Shown here piece after piece: positions 10,167-20,438 of a stretch of 64,000 nt of DNA. Positions within the stretch are counted from its first letter, which is position 1, and each line of letters starts with the position of its first letter. The position numbers and the translations under genes are program-made. The stretch is from Rhodococcus sp. 14-1411-2a (GTDB lineage Bacteria; Actinomycetota; Actinomycetes; Mycobacteriales; Mycobacteriaceae): assembly GCF_002259485.1 (NCBI RefSeq), contig NZ_NPGA01000020.1, positions 620,001-684,000 of the forward strand, read 5' to 3'. The notes under the pieces were generated by a model. That model saw only the letters and a program-made list of their open reading frames with translations, ran no database searches and was not told where the DNA came from.

Positions 10167-11981
10167 TCAGTACCCGGGCGGCAGTTGCTCGAACATCTCT
10201 CGGGTCACCGCGACCGCATTGTCCGAGCTGCCGCCCCGCACCACGAGGGTGGCGAAGGCGATGTCTCCGCGGTAGCCGACGAACCACGAGTGCGAGCCGC
10301 CGTCGACCTCTGCTTCGCCGGTCTTGCCGTACACCTCGCCCTGGTCTGCGATGCGCTCGGCCGTACCGCTGGTGACCACCGAACGCATCATCCCGCGCAG
10401 CCCGTCGACCATCGCAGGCTCGATCTGCGGATGCTCTCCTGTGATCACGGTGTCGCGTCCGACCAGGAGGTTCGGCACCGGCGTCGAGCCATGGGCCACC
10501 GTCGCGGCGGCCAGGGCCATACCGAACGTCGACACGACCACTCGGCCCTGACCGAAGCCGTCCTCGGTGCGCTGGACGAGCTCCTCGGCCGGGGGCACCG
10601 AACCGGAATCGGTAGGCAGCCCGACGACGTCGTAGTCCGGCCCGACGCCGAACTGGGATGCCGCCACGGTCAATGCATCCGGTGTCATCTCGCTGGCCAG
10701 CTTGGCGAACGAGGTGTTGCACGAGCGAGTGAACGCAGTACTCATCGTCACGTCACCCAGTGCGAACTCGTTGTAGTTGGGCACACTGCGCTCACCGATG
10801 ACGATTCGACCCGGACACGGGACGGTGCTTCCCGGAGACGCGAGTCCGCTCGAGATGGCGGCACCGGCGGTGATGATCTTGAAGGTCGATCCGGGTGGGT
10901 AGAGGCCGGCCGACGCGACCGGTCCGTCCCGATCGGCAGCCGGGTTCTGTGCCACCGCCAGAATCGCCCCGGTGGACGGCTGGATGACCACCGTCATCGC
11001 CTGCTCGGTGCGTGCGTTCACCGCACGCTGCGCCGCGACCTGAATGTTGCGATCGAGACTGATGGAGAACGACGGAGAGGGCTCCGGCGGAGTGTCGGTG
11101 AGGACATCGATGTCGACGCCGTTGCGATTCGTGGTGACCACACTCCACCCCGCCTTGCCGTCGACCTCGTCGATGACGGCCTTCTTGACCTGGCCGACCA
11201 GGTCCGGCGCGAACGTGGGGTCGGTGGACACCAGATCCGATTCGTCGGATGCGGTCACTCCCGGGATCTCGGTCAGCGCGGCCGAGATGGGCTGGTAGTC
11301 ACTGTCTCGAAGCAACGCCACCGGATAGTCGCCGTCGACAGAGGTGGCGGATTCGACGATGGACTGCGCGGTGATGGACGCATCGAACGGCGTCAGCAAC
11401 GTCGACAGCGCCGTCGCCGAGGCAACCACATTGTTCGCATCGGCCGCGTCGAATTTGATTCGGTGCACCACCCCGGGCACCAACACATCGGTCCCGGAGC
11501 GCTCGTTGACTCGTGCGCGAGGAGCCGCCGTGGATCGCAAGGACATCGTCTGAGTGTCACCGAGCTTGGGATGGATGTCCGACGCCGTCCAGCGCACCAC
11601 CCACTCGCCCTCGCTGCGACCCATGTTCAGCTGACCGTCGTACGTCCACACCCGATCTTTCGGCAGCTGCCACGTGTATTTGTAGCCGACTGTGGCGGTG
11701 TCGCCGTCGACCTGCACCGACGTCGTCTCCGCTTCCAGAGCCTCGGCCTGAAGATTGGTCCACGCCTCGGTCAGTGCCGTGGCCGCCGCGTCGGGCTTGT
11801 CGGTGTCCGCGGCCGCGGCGGCGATGTCGTTGGACTCGAACGCGGCGAGAAATGCCTGGGCAGCCGGCTCCGGGCCGTCGGGCTTGGGGGTACATCCGGC
11901 GAGGGCGGCAGCAACGACGGCTGCGACCACCGATACCGCGCCGATCCGATACCGCACTTCGGTTGCACCACGTGATCTCAT
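10167..11981 (-). CDS. Penicillin-binding lipoprotein, class B transpeptidase
   Basis: A 604-residue D,D-transpeptidase that cross-links peptidoglycan outside the membrane. It has a lipoprotein signal ending LAGC (Cys30), an NTF2-like MecA_N domain (about 35-150), a dimerisation domain, and a C-terminal transpeptidase with the three active-site motifs STFK (365-368), SCN (420-422) and KTG (553-555). Domain order and lipobox match M. tuberculosis Rv2864c (PBP-lipo), which is at the same syntenic position next to the GNAT protein and ispG. MecA_N-type PBPs often have lower beta-lactam affinity. Confidence 0.93.
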   Translation of the reverse strand: MRSRGATEVRYRIGAVSVVAAVVAAALAGCTPKPDGPEPAAQAFLAAFESNDIAAAAADTDKPDAAATALTEAWTNLQAEALEAETTSVQVDGDTATVGYKYTWQLPKDRVWTYDGQLNMGRSEGEWVVRWTASDIHPKLGDTQTMSLRSTAAPRARVNERSGTDVLVPGVVHRIKFDAADANNVVASATALSTLLTPFDASITAQSIVESATSVDGDYPVALLRDSDYQPISAALTEIPGVTASDESDLVSTDPTFAPDLVGQVKKAVIDEVDGKAGWSVVTTNRNGVDIDVLTDTPPEPSPSFSISLDRNIQVAAQRAVNARTEQAMTVVIQPSTGAILAVAQNPAADRDGPVASAGLYPPGSTFKIITAGAAISSGLASPGSTVPCPGRIVIGERSVPNYNEFALGDVTMSTAFTRSCNTSFAKLASEMTPDALTVAASQFGVGPDYDVVGLPTDSGSVPPAEELVQRTEDGFGQGRVVVSTFGMALAAATVAHGSTPVPNLLVGRDTVITGEHPQIEPAMVDGLRGMMRSVVTSGTAERIADQGEVYGKTGEAEVDGGSHSWFVGYRGDIAFATLVVRGGSSDNAVAVTREMFEQLPPGY

Positions 11982-12063
11982 TGCGCCCCATAGTAATAGG
12001 GCGCTGCCTCCGGCTGCGGCAACGAATCGCGGTTCGGCACAACCCGTTCGAGCGACGGCCGAT

Positions 12064-12900
12064 CTAGTCGAGGAGCACGGTCGTGAAGGTCGCCACCTGG
12101 GTCAGACCGATCTTCGCGTACGCCCGTCTGGCGACGTAGTTGAAACTGTTGACGTAGAGGCTTGCGGTGCGGCCCTGGCGGACCACCGAATTCACCACCG
12201 CTGCGGTACCGGACGCACCGAGACCGTGCCCACGCCGATCGGGGTGAACCCATACCCCCTGGATCTGCCCCACCGTCGCCGACTGCGACCCGATCTCGGC
12301 CTTGAACACCACCCGACCGTCCTCGAATCGAGCCCACGCACGCTGCGCGGCAATCAGACTCGAGATCCGTCGCCGGTATCCGCGGCCGCCGTCGTTCTGC
12401 CTCGGGTCGACTCCGACTTCCTCGATGAACATGGCCACGGCCGCAGTCAGATACACGTCCAGTTCCTCTGGGCGAACGAGACGTACGTGTGGATCGGGGG
12501 TGACCCACGATCGAACCGACGTGGCCAGCAGTGGCTGCTCACCGCGAACCTCACGAGCCGGGCCCCAGTCGGTTTCGAGCATCTCCCACAGCGGCAGTGT
12601 CAGTTCGGCTCGACCGACCAGCGAGGAACACAGCCGTGGACCGCGACATGCGCGGTCGGCGAACGACCGCAGATCGTCACTCGATCCGAGCAGAGGGACG
12701 AGGTTGGCTCCGTAGAAACACAACGACTCGTCCGGTCCGCCCCGGCTCCACATCTCACCGTGAAACGACCTCGGATCCAGTCCGGATTCCTGCACCCTCG
12801 CGGCGACCATGCAGGTGGCAACCGGGTCGGCATCGAGCACTCGTAAGACATGCGCAACGTCCCGATTACCGAGAGGCTTCGCACCGAGGAGCTTGAGCAC
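12064..12900 (-). CDS. GNAT-family N-acetyltransferase
   Basis: A 278-residue protein. The C-terminal half is a GNAT domain (VWVHPDRRGHGLGASGTAAV is the acetyl-CoA loop, near residues 215-234); the N-terminal half is a second, diverged GNAT-like region. The start is GTG 12900 because AGGAGG lies seven bases upstream; a longer frame to 12933 lacks a ribosome-binding site. It corresponds to Rv2867c, between the PBP lipoprotein and ispG. The substrate is unknown. The 120 bases between it and ispG hold nothing I recognise. Confidence 0.85.
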   Translation of the reverse strand: MLKLLGAKPLGNRDVAHVLRVLDADPVATCMVAARVQESGLDPRSFHGEMWSRGGPDESLCFYGANLVPLLGSSDDLRSFADRACRGPRLCSSLVGRAELTLPLWEMLETDWGPAREVRGEQPLLATSVRSWVTPDPHVRLVRPEELDVYLTAAVAMFIEEVGVDPRQNDGGRGYRRRISSLIAAQRAWARFEDGRVVFKAEIGSQSATVGQIQGVWVHPDRRGHGLGASGTAAVVNSVVRQGRTASLYVNSFNYVARRAYAKIGLTQVATFTTVLLD

Positions 12901-13021
12901 CTGCCGACCTCCTGACCCACCTACCGCATACACACCGACCGAGCGTGTAGCGAATCATTCCAGAGAACCTGTTCCCTCGGTGGCAGAGCGGCAAACCGGA
13001 CACCGACCGGATCGATCCTGC

Positions 13022-14185
13022 TCAGCTGACCGTCACCACCGGAGCGCCGCCGTCTGCGGTCTCATCCTTCTCGAATTCCTCGGCGATGCGCATTGCTTCC
13101 TCGATCAAGGTCTCCACGATCTGCGCCTCGGGCACGGTCTTGATGACCTTGCCCTTGACGAAGATCTGGCCCTTGCCGTTGCCCGACGCCACGCCGAGGT
13201 CGGCGTCGCGCGCCTCGCCCGGACCGTTGACGACGCATCCCATGACGGCAACGCGCAGCGGAATTTCCATGCCCTCCAGGCCTGCGGTGACCTCGTCGGC
13301 GAGGGTGTACACGTCGACCTGCGCGCGTCCGCACGACGGGCAGGAGACGATTTCGAGCTTGCGGGGACGCAGGTTGAGCGACTGCAGAATCTGGTTACCG
13401 ACCTTGATCTCCTCGGCCGGCGGAGCCGACAGGGACACGCGGATGGTGTCGCCGATTCCACGAGACAGCAGTGCGCCGAAGGCCACCGAGGATTTGATGG
13501 TGCCCTGGAAAGCGGGGCCGGCCTCGGTGACACCGAGGTGCAGCGGGTAGTCGCACTGCGCGGCCAGCTGCTCGTACGCGGCGACCATGATGACGGGGTC
13601 GTTGTGCTTGACGGAGATCTTGATGTCACCGAATCCGTGTTCCTCGAACAGACCCGCCTCCCACAGCGCGGACTCCACGAGGGCCTCCGGTGTCGCCTTG
13701 CCGTACTTCTTCATCAGGCGAGGATCGAGCGAACCGGCATTGACGCCGATGCGGATCGGAATGTTCGCGTCACCGGCTGCCTTGGCGACTTCCTTGACCC
13801 GGCCGTCGAATTCCTTGATGTTCCCCGGGTTGACGCGCACAGCGGCGCATCCTGCATCGATCGCGGCGAAGATGTACTTGGGCTGGAAGTGGATGTCGGC
13901 GATCACCGGAATCTGACTCTTCTTGGCGATGATCGACAGCGCATCGGCGTCGTCCTGTGTGGGGCATGCCACACGCACGATGTCGCAGCCCGACGCCGTC
14001 AGTTCGGCGATCTGCTGCAGAGTGGCGTTGATGTCGTGGGTCTTGGTGGTGCACATGGACTGCACCGAGATGGGGCTGTCGCTGCCCACTCCCACCGACC
14101 CGACCTGGAGCTGCCTGGTCTTTCGACGCGGCGCGAGTACCGGTACCGGCGGTGCCGGCATTCCCAATCCGACTGACACGGACAC
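13022..14185 (-). CDS. ispG: 4-hydroxy-3-methylbut-2-enyl diphosphate synthase
   Basis: An iron-sulfur enzyme of the MEP isoprenoid pathway that converts MEcPP to HMBPP, 387 residues. It has a TIM-barrel N-terminus ([29 protein letters not shown]) and the C-terminal cluster-binding cysteines in [12 protein letters not shown] and [14 protein letters not shown]. It is downstream of dxr and rip1 on the same strand, an arrangement conserved in mycobacteria, and pairs with dxr, an earlier step of the same pathway. Confidence 0.97.
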   Translation of the reverse strand: MSVSVGLGMPAPPVPVLAPRRKTRQLQVGSVGVGSDSPISVQSMCTTKTHDINATLQQIAELTASGCDIVRVACPTQDDADALSIIAKKSQIPVIADIHFQPKYIFAAIDAGCAAVRVNPGNIKEFDGRVKEVAKAAGDANIPIRIGVNAGSLDPRLMKKYGKATPEALVESALWEAGLFEEHGFGDIKISVKHNDPVIMVAAYEQLAAQCDYPLHLGVTEAGPAFQGTIKSSVAFGALLSRGIGDTIRVSLSAPPAEEIKVGNQILQSLNLRPRKLEIVSCPSCGRAQVDVYTLADEVTAGLEGMEIPLRVAVMGCVVNGPGEARDADLGVASGNGKGQIFVKGKVIKTVPEAQIVETLIEEAMRIAEEFEKDETADGGAPVVTVS

Positions 14186-14222
14186 AGTGGCCTTCTTTCC
14201 TAGCTACGACTGACGAGTCTAC

Positions 14223-15434
14223 TTAGAACAATTGAATCGGGTTGACGATGTCCGCCGTGAGTGTCAACAAGGAGAACCCGATGAAAACGACGATGACCAC
14301 GTAAGTGACCGGCATCAGCTTCATGTAGTCCACCGGCGCGCCGTCCGGTAGGCCACGGCGGTTTCGGAAGATGTTGCGAATGCGCTCGTAGATGGTCACG
14401 GCCATGTGGCCACCGTCGAGCGGCAACAGCGGCACGAGGTTGAACGCCCCGAGGAAGAAATTCAACGACGCGAGCAACCCGATGAACGTCGCCCAGTTCT
14501 CCGTCTCCGCTGCCTGACCACCGATGACACTGGCACCGACGACGCTCATCGGGGTGTCGAGGCCACGCTCACCGCCGAAGATCGACTCCCACAGCGCCTG
14601 CACCTTGGTCGGCAGTTGCACGAGTGCCTTGCCGGTCTGTACGAAGATGTCGCCGGTGAAAGCGAACGTCTCCGGCACCGCCTCGATCGGGTTGTACGTG
14701 ACGTTCGGTGGCGGACCCCCGGTGACACCCACCGCCCCGACCGTCGTCGATTCCCTCGCTCCGGTGTCGGGATCGACGACGTATCGCTGAACCTGTGTGA
14801 CCGGGACGGTGATGGTCTGCGAAGCACCGTTGCGATCCACTGTCAGCTCGACCGAGCCGGTGGAGGCCTGAATGGCCAGAACCGCATCCGACCAGACCTC
14901 CGTGGGGGTGCCGTCCACCGCTGTGATGATGTCGCCCTCACGCAGCCCTGCCGCGGCGGCCGGACCGTCACCCGAGCAATCGGCGATCTCACCGTCCGGT
15001 GTCTGCGTCGTTCCGACGCAGCCGACACCCTGGACAGTCGTGGTCGGAGTGACCCGATCGGGCGTGCCCCACCCGAGAACGAGCGCATAGATCAGCACGA
15101 TTCCCAGTACGAAGTTCATCGCGATGCCGCCGACCATGACGACGATCCGCTTCCACGTCTTCTGGCGATACATCGCGCGCTCGACCTCGTCGGGTGCGAG
15201 CTCGTCGATCGCCGTCATTCCGGCGATGTCGCAGAATCCGCCGGCCGGAATTGCCTTGAGGCCGTATTCGGTCTCGCCGCGTCGGAAAGAGAAGATCTTG
15301 GGGCCGAACCCGATGTAGTACCGGCGGACTTTCATGCCGAGCGCTTTCGCGGTCCACATGTGTCCTGCCTCGTGCAGCGCGATCGACACACCGATGCCGA
15401 CGGCGAACAGCACCACACCCAGAGCGAACAGCAT
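14223..15434 (-). CDS. rip1: Site-2 intramembrane metalloprotease
   Basis: A 403-residue zinc protease that cuts anti-sigma factors and other membrane substrates within the bilayer. HEAGH (His21, Glu22, His25) sits in the first helix; a PDZ domain follows (about 130-230), and the third metal ligand lies in LVPLLPLDGGHM near the C-terminus, with about four membrane helices. It begins five bases after the dxr stop and leads into ispG. In M. tuberculosis the orthologue Rip1 (Rv2869c) processes several anti-sigma factors and is needed for virulence. Confidence 0.93.
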   Translation of the reverse strand: MLFALGVVLFAVGIGVSIALHEAGHMWTAKALGMKVRRYYIGFGPKIFSFRRGETEYGLKAIPAGGFCDIAGMTAIDELAPDEVERAMYRQKTWKRIVVMVGGIAMNFVLGIVLIYALVLGWGTPDRVTPTTTVQGVGCVGTTQTPDGEIADCSGDGPAAAAGLREGDIITAVDGTPTEVWSDAVLAIQASTGSVELTVDRNGASQTITVPVTQVQRYVVDPDTGARESTTVGAVGVTGGPPPNVTYNPIEAVPETFAFTGDIFVQTGKALVQLPTKVQALWESIFGGERGLDTPMSVVGASVIGGQAAETENWATFIGLLASLNFFLGAFNLVPLLPLDGGHMAVTIYERIRNIFRNRRGLPDGAPVDYMKLMPVTYVVIVVFIGFSLLTLTADIVNPIQLF

Positions 15435-15439
15435 GTAAC

Positions 15440-16633
15440 TCAGAGGCCCTTCTGTTTCAGGAGCTCACTCGCATGTGCGCGAGCCCAGGAATCCGCCGCG
15501 AGGACGTCGTCCACGTCGGTCGGCACCGTCGACCATTGTCCACTGCCGTCATCGACGACGGCGCGCACCGTCTGCACTATCTGCGGGAACTCGATGCGCC
15601 CGGCGAGGAACGCCTCGGCCGCGATCTCGTTGGACGCGTTGTACACCGCCGTCGTGCACCCGCCCATGATTCCGGCCTCGCGGGCCAGCTGCACGGCGGG
15701 GAACACTCGATCGTCGAGTGGCTCGAAGTCCCAGGAGAACGCTGAAGTGAAATCGAGTGCACGCGCAACATCGGGAACTCGATCGGGCCACCCGAGCGCC
15801 AACCCGATCGGAAGCTTCATGTCCGGCGGGCTGGCCTGGGCAATGGTGGATCCGTCCACGAACGTCACCATCGAATGGACGATGGATTGCCGATGCACGG
15901 TGACGTCGATCTTGTCGTACGGCACCCCGAACAGCAGATGCGCTTCGATCAACTCGAGGCCCTTGTTGACCAAGGTTGCCGAGTTCAATGTGTTCATCGG
16001 ACCCATCGACCAGGTCGGATGAGCCGCGGCCTGGGCAGGCGTCACCGACTTCAGTTCCGCTTCGCTCCACCCACGGAACGGTCCGCCCGAAGCGGTCAGG
16101 ATCAGTCGATCCACCTCGCTTCGGTGGCCACTGCGCAGGCACTGCGCCAGCGCCGAGTGCTCCGAGTCCACCGGAACTATCTGTCCCGGTGCGGCGGCAG
16201 CGAGCACCAGTTCCCCGCCGGCGACCAGAGATTCCTTGTTCGCCAACGCCAGCCGCGCTCCGGTCTTCAACGCCGCCAACGTCGGCTCGAGACCGAGCGA
16301 GCCCACCAGTGCGTTGAGCACCACGTCCGCCTGCGTGGACTCGACGAGCTCGGTGACCGCGCGCGGCCCGCTCAGAACCCCGGGAAAGTCGAGCTCGGCG
16401 GCAGCGGCGGGGTCGGCCACGGCCACGCGTCGAGCACCGGTCTCGGCGATCTGACGGCGAAGTAGCTCGATGTTTCCACCGCCCGCAGCAAGACCGACGA
16501 CGACGAAACGGTCGGGGTCGGTGGCGATGACGTCGAGCGCTTGGGTTCCGATCGAGCCGGTGCTGCCCAACAGCAACACTCGAATCGGCTCGGGACGATC
16601 CGAGGAGGTCGTTCGCTCACGATGGTCTGGCAC
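15440..16633 (-). CDS. dxr: 1-deoxy-D-xylulose 5-phosphate reductoisomerase
   Basis: NADPH-dependent first committed enzyme of the MEP pathway. The NADPH-binding [14 protein letters not shown] is at the N-terminus, and further family motifs include [13 protein letters not shown] and [13 protein letters not shown] (metal and substrate binding). I chose GTG 16633 (397 residues); upstream codons to 16735 would overlap the divergent gene at 16701. The family length is near 400. It is first in the dxr-rip1-ispG run. Confidence 0.93.
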   Translation of the reverse strand: MPDHRERTTSSDRPEPIRVLLLGSTGSIGTQALDVIATDPDRFVVVGLAAGGGNIELLRRQIAETGARRVAVADPAAAAELDFPGVLSGPRAVTELVESTQADVVLNALVGSLGLEPTLAALKTGARLALANKESLVAGGELVLAAAAPGQIVPVDSEHSALAQCLRSGHRSEVDRLILTASGGPFRGWSEAELKSVTPAQAAAHPTWSMGPMNTLNSATLVNKGLELIEAHLLFGVPYDKIDVTVHRQSIVHSMVTFVDGSTIAQASPPDMKLPIGLALGWPDRVPDVARALDFTSAFSWDFEPLDDRVFPAVQLAREAGIMGGCTTAVYNASNEIAAEAFLAGRIEFPQIVQTVRAVVDDGSGQWSTVPTDVDDVLAADSWARAHASELLKQKGL

Positions 16634-16700
16634 CGGTCCATTGTTGCCTACCGAGGCTGAGAAACCCCTATGTGCCGCCGTAGCTGGCACGCTGGAGGGC

Positions 16701-17222
16701 ATGGACGTCTCGAAGTATCGCGCGGCATCGTTCAACTACGTCGACGTAGGAGCAACGAGCGGCAGGCTCCCGTCCGGCTACCACCACGTCGAGAAATCGC
16801 GGGTGATCGGATCCGGACTCGAGGACTTCGTGGCCGCAGCCGACACGCTGATGCGCTGGGACATGCACCGCGGCACCGGACTGAAGGTCCATTCCGACGC
16901 CGACAACGCCGTCCCCGACGCCGTGGTCGTTCTCACGCTCGGGCCCGTCCGCATCCCCTGCCGTGTCGTCTACGTCATCGACGAAGCCAACCGACAGGGC
17001 TTCGCCTACGGCACCCTGGACGGCCATCCCGAGTCCGGCGAGGAACTCTTCTACGTCGACTACTCCCCCGAGGACGGGACGGTCTCCGCGCACATCACCG
17101 CGTTCTCGAACCCCGGCCGCTGGTACACCAGGCTCGGCGGTCCGGTGGGCAAGCGGGTGCAGGCCCTGTTCACCGACCGCTATCTGACGGCGCTGGCGTC
17201 GGCGTGCCGGTCGCCGCGCTGA
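16701..17222 (+). CDS. DUF1990 family protein
   Basis: A 173-residue cytosolic protein with the DUF1990 pattern: NYVDVGAT near the start, [28 protein letters not shown], and a late [17 protein letters not shown]. The start is ATG 16701 with GGAGG in front. The fold is thought to be lipocalin or START-like, but the function is unknown. It is divergent from dxr with 67 bases between them, and convergent, almost touching, with the allantoinase gene. Confidence 0.85.
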   Translation: MDVSKYRAASFNYVDVGATSGRLPSGYHHVEKSRVIGSGLEDFVAAADTLMRWDMHRGTGLKVHSDADNAVPDAVVVLTLGPVRIPCRVVYVIDEANRQGFAYGTLDGHPESGEELFYVDYSPEDGTVSAHITAFSNPGRWYTRLGGPVGKRVQALFTDRYLTALASACRSPR

Positions 17223-17223
17223 G

Positions 17224-18183
17224 TCAGGAGGAGGGTGGGTGCACTGCGCGCCAGTGCTCGGCGATGTCGATTCGCTTGGCCACCCACACCTTGTCGTGAG
17301 ACTGAACGTGATCGAGAAAACGCTCGAGGGCGGCGATACGAGCCGGTCTGCCCACCAGCCTGCAGTGCAGTCCGACCGAGAGCATCTTGGGGCTGCCGTT
17401 CTCCCCCTCGGCGTACAGCACGTCGAACGCGTCCCGTAGATGCGCGTAGAACTCGTCTCCGGTCGAGAACCCTCCGGGCGACGCGAAACGCATGTCGTTG
17501 GTATCGAGGGTGTACGGCACCACCAGGTGATCGACGATCTCGGAGCCACGAGAGACCTTCTCCCAGTAGGGAAGATCGTCGGCGTAGGAATCCGAGTCGT
17601 ACACGAAGCCGCCGTGCTCGACGACGAGCGACCGGGTGTTCGGAGAGTCACGTCCGGTGTACCACCCGAGCGGGGCCGAGCCGGTGAGGCCCTGAAGGAT
17701 GGCCACGGCCTCGGCCATGTGCTCGCGCTCGACGTTCTCGTCGATCTGCTGGTAGGAAAGCCACCGCAGACCGTGGCAGGCGATCTCGTGACCCAATTCC
17801 GACAGTGCGGCAACCACTTCCGGGTTTCGTTCCATGGCCTTCGCGACAGCGAACACCGTCAGGGGTAGGTCGCGCTTCTCGAACGCCCGCAGCACCCGCC
17901 ACACGCCTGCCCTCGAGCCGTACTCGTACAGCGACTCCATGCTCATGTGCCGATTCGGAAAGGCTTGTGCCCCGATCATTTCCGAGAGGAACGTCTCGGA
18001 TTTGGTGTCACCGTCGAGGACGTTGTTCTCCGCACCCTCCTCGTAGTTGAGGACGAACTGGACGGCGATGTTGGCCTGACCCGGCCACTGGGCGTGCGGC
18101 GGCGTGCGGCCGTACCCCACCATGTCTCGGGGGTAGCTCAGCGGAAACTGGGTCAGTGGATGCGGAAGGCGCTCGGACGTCAC
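17224..18183 (-). CDS. puuE: Allantoinase, PuuE type (polysaccharide deacetylase fold)
   Basis: A 319-residue enzyme of the NodB/polysaccharide deacetylase fold. The N-terminal YPRDMVGYGRTPPHAQWPG, VQFVLNYEEGAE, and GHEIACHGLRW (metal-binding His) match PuuE, the metal-independent allantoinase that opens allantoin to allantoate. The length agrees with the family (about 300-310). No other purine-catabolic gene is nearby, so it could also act on another amide or N-acetyl substrate; the PuuE-specific N-terminus makes allantoinase the best guess. Confidence 0.8.
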   Translation of the reverse strand: MTSERLPHPLTQFPLSYPRDMVGYGRTPPHAQWPGQANIAVQFVLNYEEGAENNVLDGDTKSETFLSEMIGAQAFPNRHMSMESLYEYGSRAGVWRVLRAFEKRDLPLTVFAVAKAMERNPEVVAALSELGHEIACHGLRWLSYQQIDENVEREHMAEAVAILQGLTGSAPLGWYTGRDSPNTRSLVVEHGGFVYDSDSYADDLPYWEKVSRGSEIVDHLVVPYTLDTNDMRFASPGGFSTGDEFYAHLRDAFDVLYAEGENGSPKMLSVGLHCRLVGRPARIAALERFLDHVQSHDKVWVAKRIDIAEHWRAVHPPSS

Positions 18184-18339
18184 CGCCGCAGTCTCTCACC
18201 GAAGTCGGCAGTCGCGCCGGGTGAGCACACTACCCTGATGGCTACGACGGGCGGTCGTATGCCAATATTGTCCGAACGCGCAGGCTCGACGCCTCGTGAA
18301 GTACGACTTCGAGAATTCATCACCCGAGAGGACCGACCG

Positions 18340-18609
18340 GTGGCAAATACCGAACTGGAATCCGCTTCGTACGACCCGGTCGTCGATACCCGCAACGAGG
18401 TGCCGGACGTGCCGTCCGCCGAGTGGGGGTGGAGTGGTGAATCGAATCGCGCGATGCGGGTGGCCGCCATCGTCGTAGCCGTGTTCCTGCTGTTCATGAT
18501 GATCGGCAACCACACCGGCAAGGTCGAGGATCTGTGGTTGATCGGATTCGCAGCGATGCTGGTCGGGCTCGTGGTGCGAGACATCGTCGTCCGCCGCAAG
18601 CCCCGCTAG
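18340..18609 (+). CDS. Small DUF2631 membrane protein
   Basis: An 89-residue protein. A polar N-terminus (about 45 residues, ending SAEWGWSGES) is followed by two membrane helices (AAIVVAVFLLFMMIG and LIGFAAMLVGLVV) and a basic tail RRKPR. It matches the DUF2631 pattern confined to actinobacteria; its role is unknown. The start is GTG 18340, with GAGAGGA eight bases upstream. The 156 bases in front hold a possible -10 TACCCT (18231-18236) and a small inverted repeat TACGAC-N5-GTCGTA (18243-18259). Confidence 0.8.
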   Translation: MANTELESASYDPVVDTRNEVPDVPSAEWGWSGESNRAMRVAAIVVAVFLLFMMIGNHTGKVEDLWLIGFAAMLVGLVVRDIVVRRKPR

Positions 18610-18617
18610 CAACCGAG

Positions 18618-19796
18618 TCAGTTCTCGGCTGCCAGCTGACCGCACGCTGCGGCGATCTCCTGACCGCGGGTGTCTCGGACGGTGCACGAGACGCCCTGCG
18701 CAATCACCCGTCGGACGAACTCTCGCTCCACCGGCTTCGGGCTGGCGTCCCATTCGCTACCCGGAGTCGGATTGAGTGGGATCAGGTTCACGTGAACTCG
18801 TGAGCCGAGTGCCTTGTGCAGCTTCTTGCCCAGCATGTCTGCTCGCCACGGCTGGTCGTTGACGTCTCGGATCATTGCGTACTCGATCGAGACACGACGA
18901 CCGGTCTGGTCTGCGTAGTACCTTGCCGCCGACAACACCTCTGCCACCGACCAACGGTTGTTCACGGGCACCAGCGTGTCGCGGAGTTCGTCGTCGGGCG
19001 TGTGCAACGACACCGCAAGCGTCACCGACAGTCCCTCGTCGGCCAGCTTGCGGATTGCCGGTGCCAGACCGACCGTCGACACCGTCACCGAGCGCTGCGA
19101 GAGACCGAGTCCGTCGGGTGCGGGCGAGACGATCTTGCGCACCGCGGAGACGACCCTCTTGTAGTTCGCCAGGGGCTCGCCCATCCCCATGAAGACCACG
19201 TTCGACAGTCGACCTTCACCCCCGTGGACCACGCCGTCGCGCAGGTCGGCTGCAGCCGAACGGACCTGGTCGACGATCTCGGCCGTCGACAGGTTCCTCG
19301 TCAGACCCGCTTGGCCGGTCGCGCAGAAGGGACAGGCCATTCCGCAGCCGGCCTGACTGGAGATGCACAGAGTGGCCCGATCCGGGTACCGCATCAGAAC
19401 GCTCTCGAGCAAGGTTCCGTCGTTGGCCTTCCACAGGGTCTTGCGAGTGTCACCGTCATCACATGCCAGGTGCTTGATCGGCGTCAGCAGCGTGGGGAAG
19501 AGATCGGCACCGACCTTTTCGCGGGCCTCGGCCGGAAGATCGGTCATCTTGGTGGTGTCGGCCTCGAGACGCCCGTAGTAGTGCCGGGCCAGCTGATCGG
19601 CGCGAAACGCAGGTAGACCGAGCGCCTTCACCGCATCCCGCAGACCCTCTTTGTCCAGGTCGGCGAGGTGGCGCGACGGCATACCGCGACGCGGCGCAGT
19701 GAAGACCAAGGGGAGATTGGGCCTCTTCTGCTCGGTCGACGTGTTCGTTGCCTCGACGGAGTCGCTCATACTCCACCCCACATCTTTCGGTGACAC
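18618..19796 (-). CDS. rlmN: 23S rRNA/tRNA adenine-2-methyltransferase
   Basis: Radical SAM enzyme that methylates A2503 of 23S rRNA (and A37 of some tRNAs), 392 residues. The SAM cluster cysteines are in [12 protein letters not shown], and further family segments are GMGEPLANY and the substrate-cysteine region [19 protein letters not shown]. The start is GTG 19796, five bases after GGAGGA; an ATG at 19769 (MSDSVEA) is the alternative. It is divergent from the LapA-like gene. Confidence 0.95.
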   Translation of the reverse strand: MSPKDVGWSMSDSVEATNTSTEQKRPNLPLVFTAPRRGMPSRHLADLDKEGLRDAVKALGLPAFRADQLARHYYGRLEADTTKMTDLPAEAREKVGADLFPTLLTPIKHLACDDGDTRKTLWKANDGTLLESVLMRYPDRATLCISSQAGCGMACPFCATGQAGLTRNLSTAEIVDQVRSAAADLRDGVVHGGEGRLSNVVFMGMGEPLANYKRVVSAVRKIVSPAPDGLGLSQRSVTVSTVGLAPAIRKLADEGLSVTLAVSLHTPDDELRDTLVPVNNRWSVAEVLSAARYYADQTGRRVSIEYAMIRDVNDQPWRADMLGKKLHKALGSRVHVNLIPLNPTPGSEWDASPKPVEREFVRRVIAQGVSCTVRDTRGQEIAAACGQLAAEN

Positions 19797-19928
19797 TGCA
19801 TTCCTCCATTGTCCACCCCATCGCCTCGCAGTCCTATTCGCGACTGTTTCCGTCCGTTATCCGATGGGTATCGAGGTCGTGGCCGGATGCACGTGCATTC
19901 GGCCAACACGTGCGGAAGGATCATCGAC

Positions 19929-20348
19929 ATGGCCACCAGAGCTGACGACAATCACGAGACATCGCTGGACAAATCGGGCGCAGCGCACCCCGGCGAGCCC
20001 AGCGCCTCGGGCGACCTCGCTCCGATCACTACTCCGGATTCGGACGGCCATTCCGCTCCCGATCCCGAGTTCGTTCCCGAGCGACAGGCTGCCGCTCCGA
20101 CCGATATCGCCCACACTCGCACCGCCGCCCTGTGGACCGGCCTGGTGGTCGGAGCTGTGGTCCTGGTGATCCTGCTGGTGTTCATCGTGCAGAATCTCGA
20201 CTCCGTCACGGTCCAGATCTTCGCGTGGCAGCTCGATCTGCCCCTCGGCATCAGTATGTTGCTGGCCGCGATCGCCGGCGCGCTGGTGATGGCAATGGTG
20301 GGCGGCGCTCGAATCCTTCAGGTGCGACGTTCGGCCAAGAAGAAGTAG
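19929..20348 (+). CDS. LapA/DUF1049 domain membrane protein
   Basis: A 139-residue protein. An acidic, disordered N-terminus (about 58 residues) is followed by two helices (LWTGLVVGAVVLVILLVFIV and GISMLLAAIAGALVMAMVGG) and a basic tail RRSAKKK. The spacing QNLDSVTVQIFAWQLDLPLG between them is the LapA (DUF1049) hallmark. In E. coli LapA has been linked to lipopolysaccharide control; the actinobacterial role is unknown. The start ATG 19929 has GGAAGGA upstream. Confidence 0.85.
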   Translation: MATRADDNHETSLDKSGAAHPGEPSASGDLAPITTPDSDGHSAPDPEFVPERQAAAPTDIAHTRTAALWTGLVVGAVVLVILLVFIVQNLDSVTVQIFAWQLDLPLGISMLLAAIAGALVMAMVGGARILQVRRSAKKK

Positions 20349-20438
20349 CGCCACTCGTGAACACTATGTACAGAAGCTGGCGCTGACTCACTGAATCGAT
20401 CAGGCTTGGGGTGCCCCACTTCACTCGAGGAGCATGAC

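Noticed and set aside
10185-11975. Long plus-strand open frame opposite the PBP gene
   Set aside because: Mirror of the true gene in GC-rich DNA; the minus strand has a lipobox and all three transpeptidase motifs.
19769-19801. 11-codon leader ORF (ATG 19801) ahead of rlmN, with its stop overlapping ATG 19769
   Set aside because: Its ATG touches the GGAGGA, leaving no spacing, whereas the in-frame GTG at 19796 is correctly spaced for rlmN itself.
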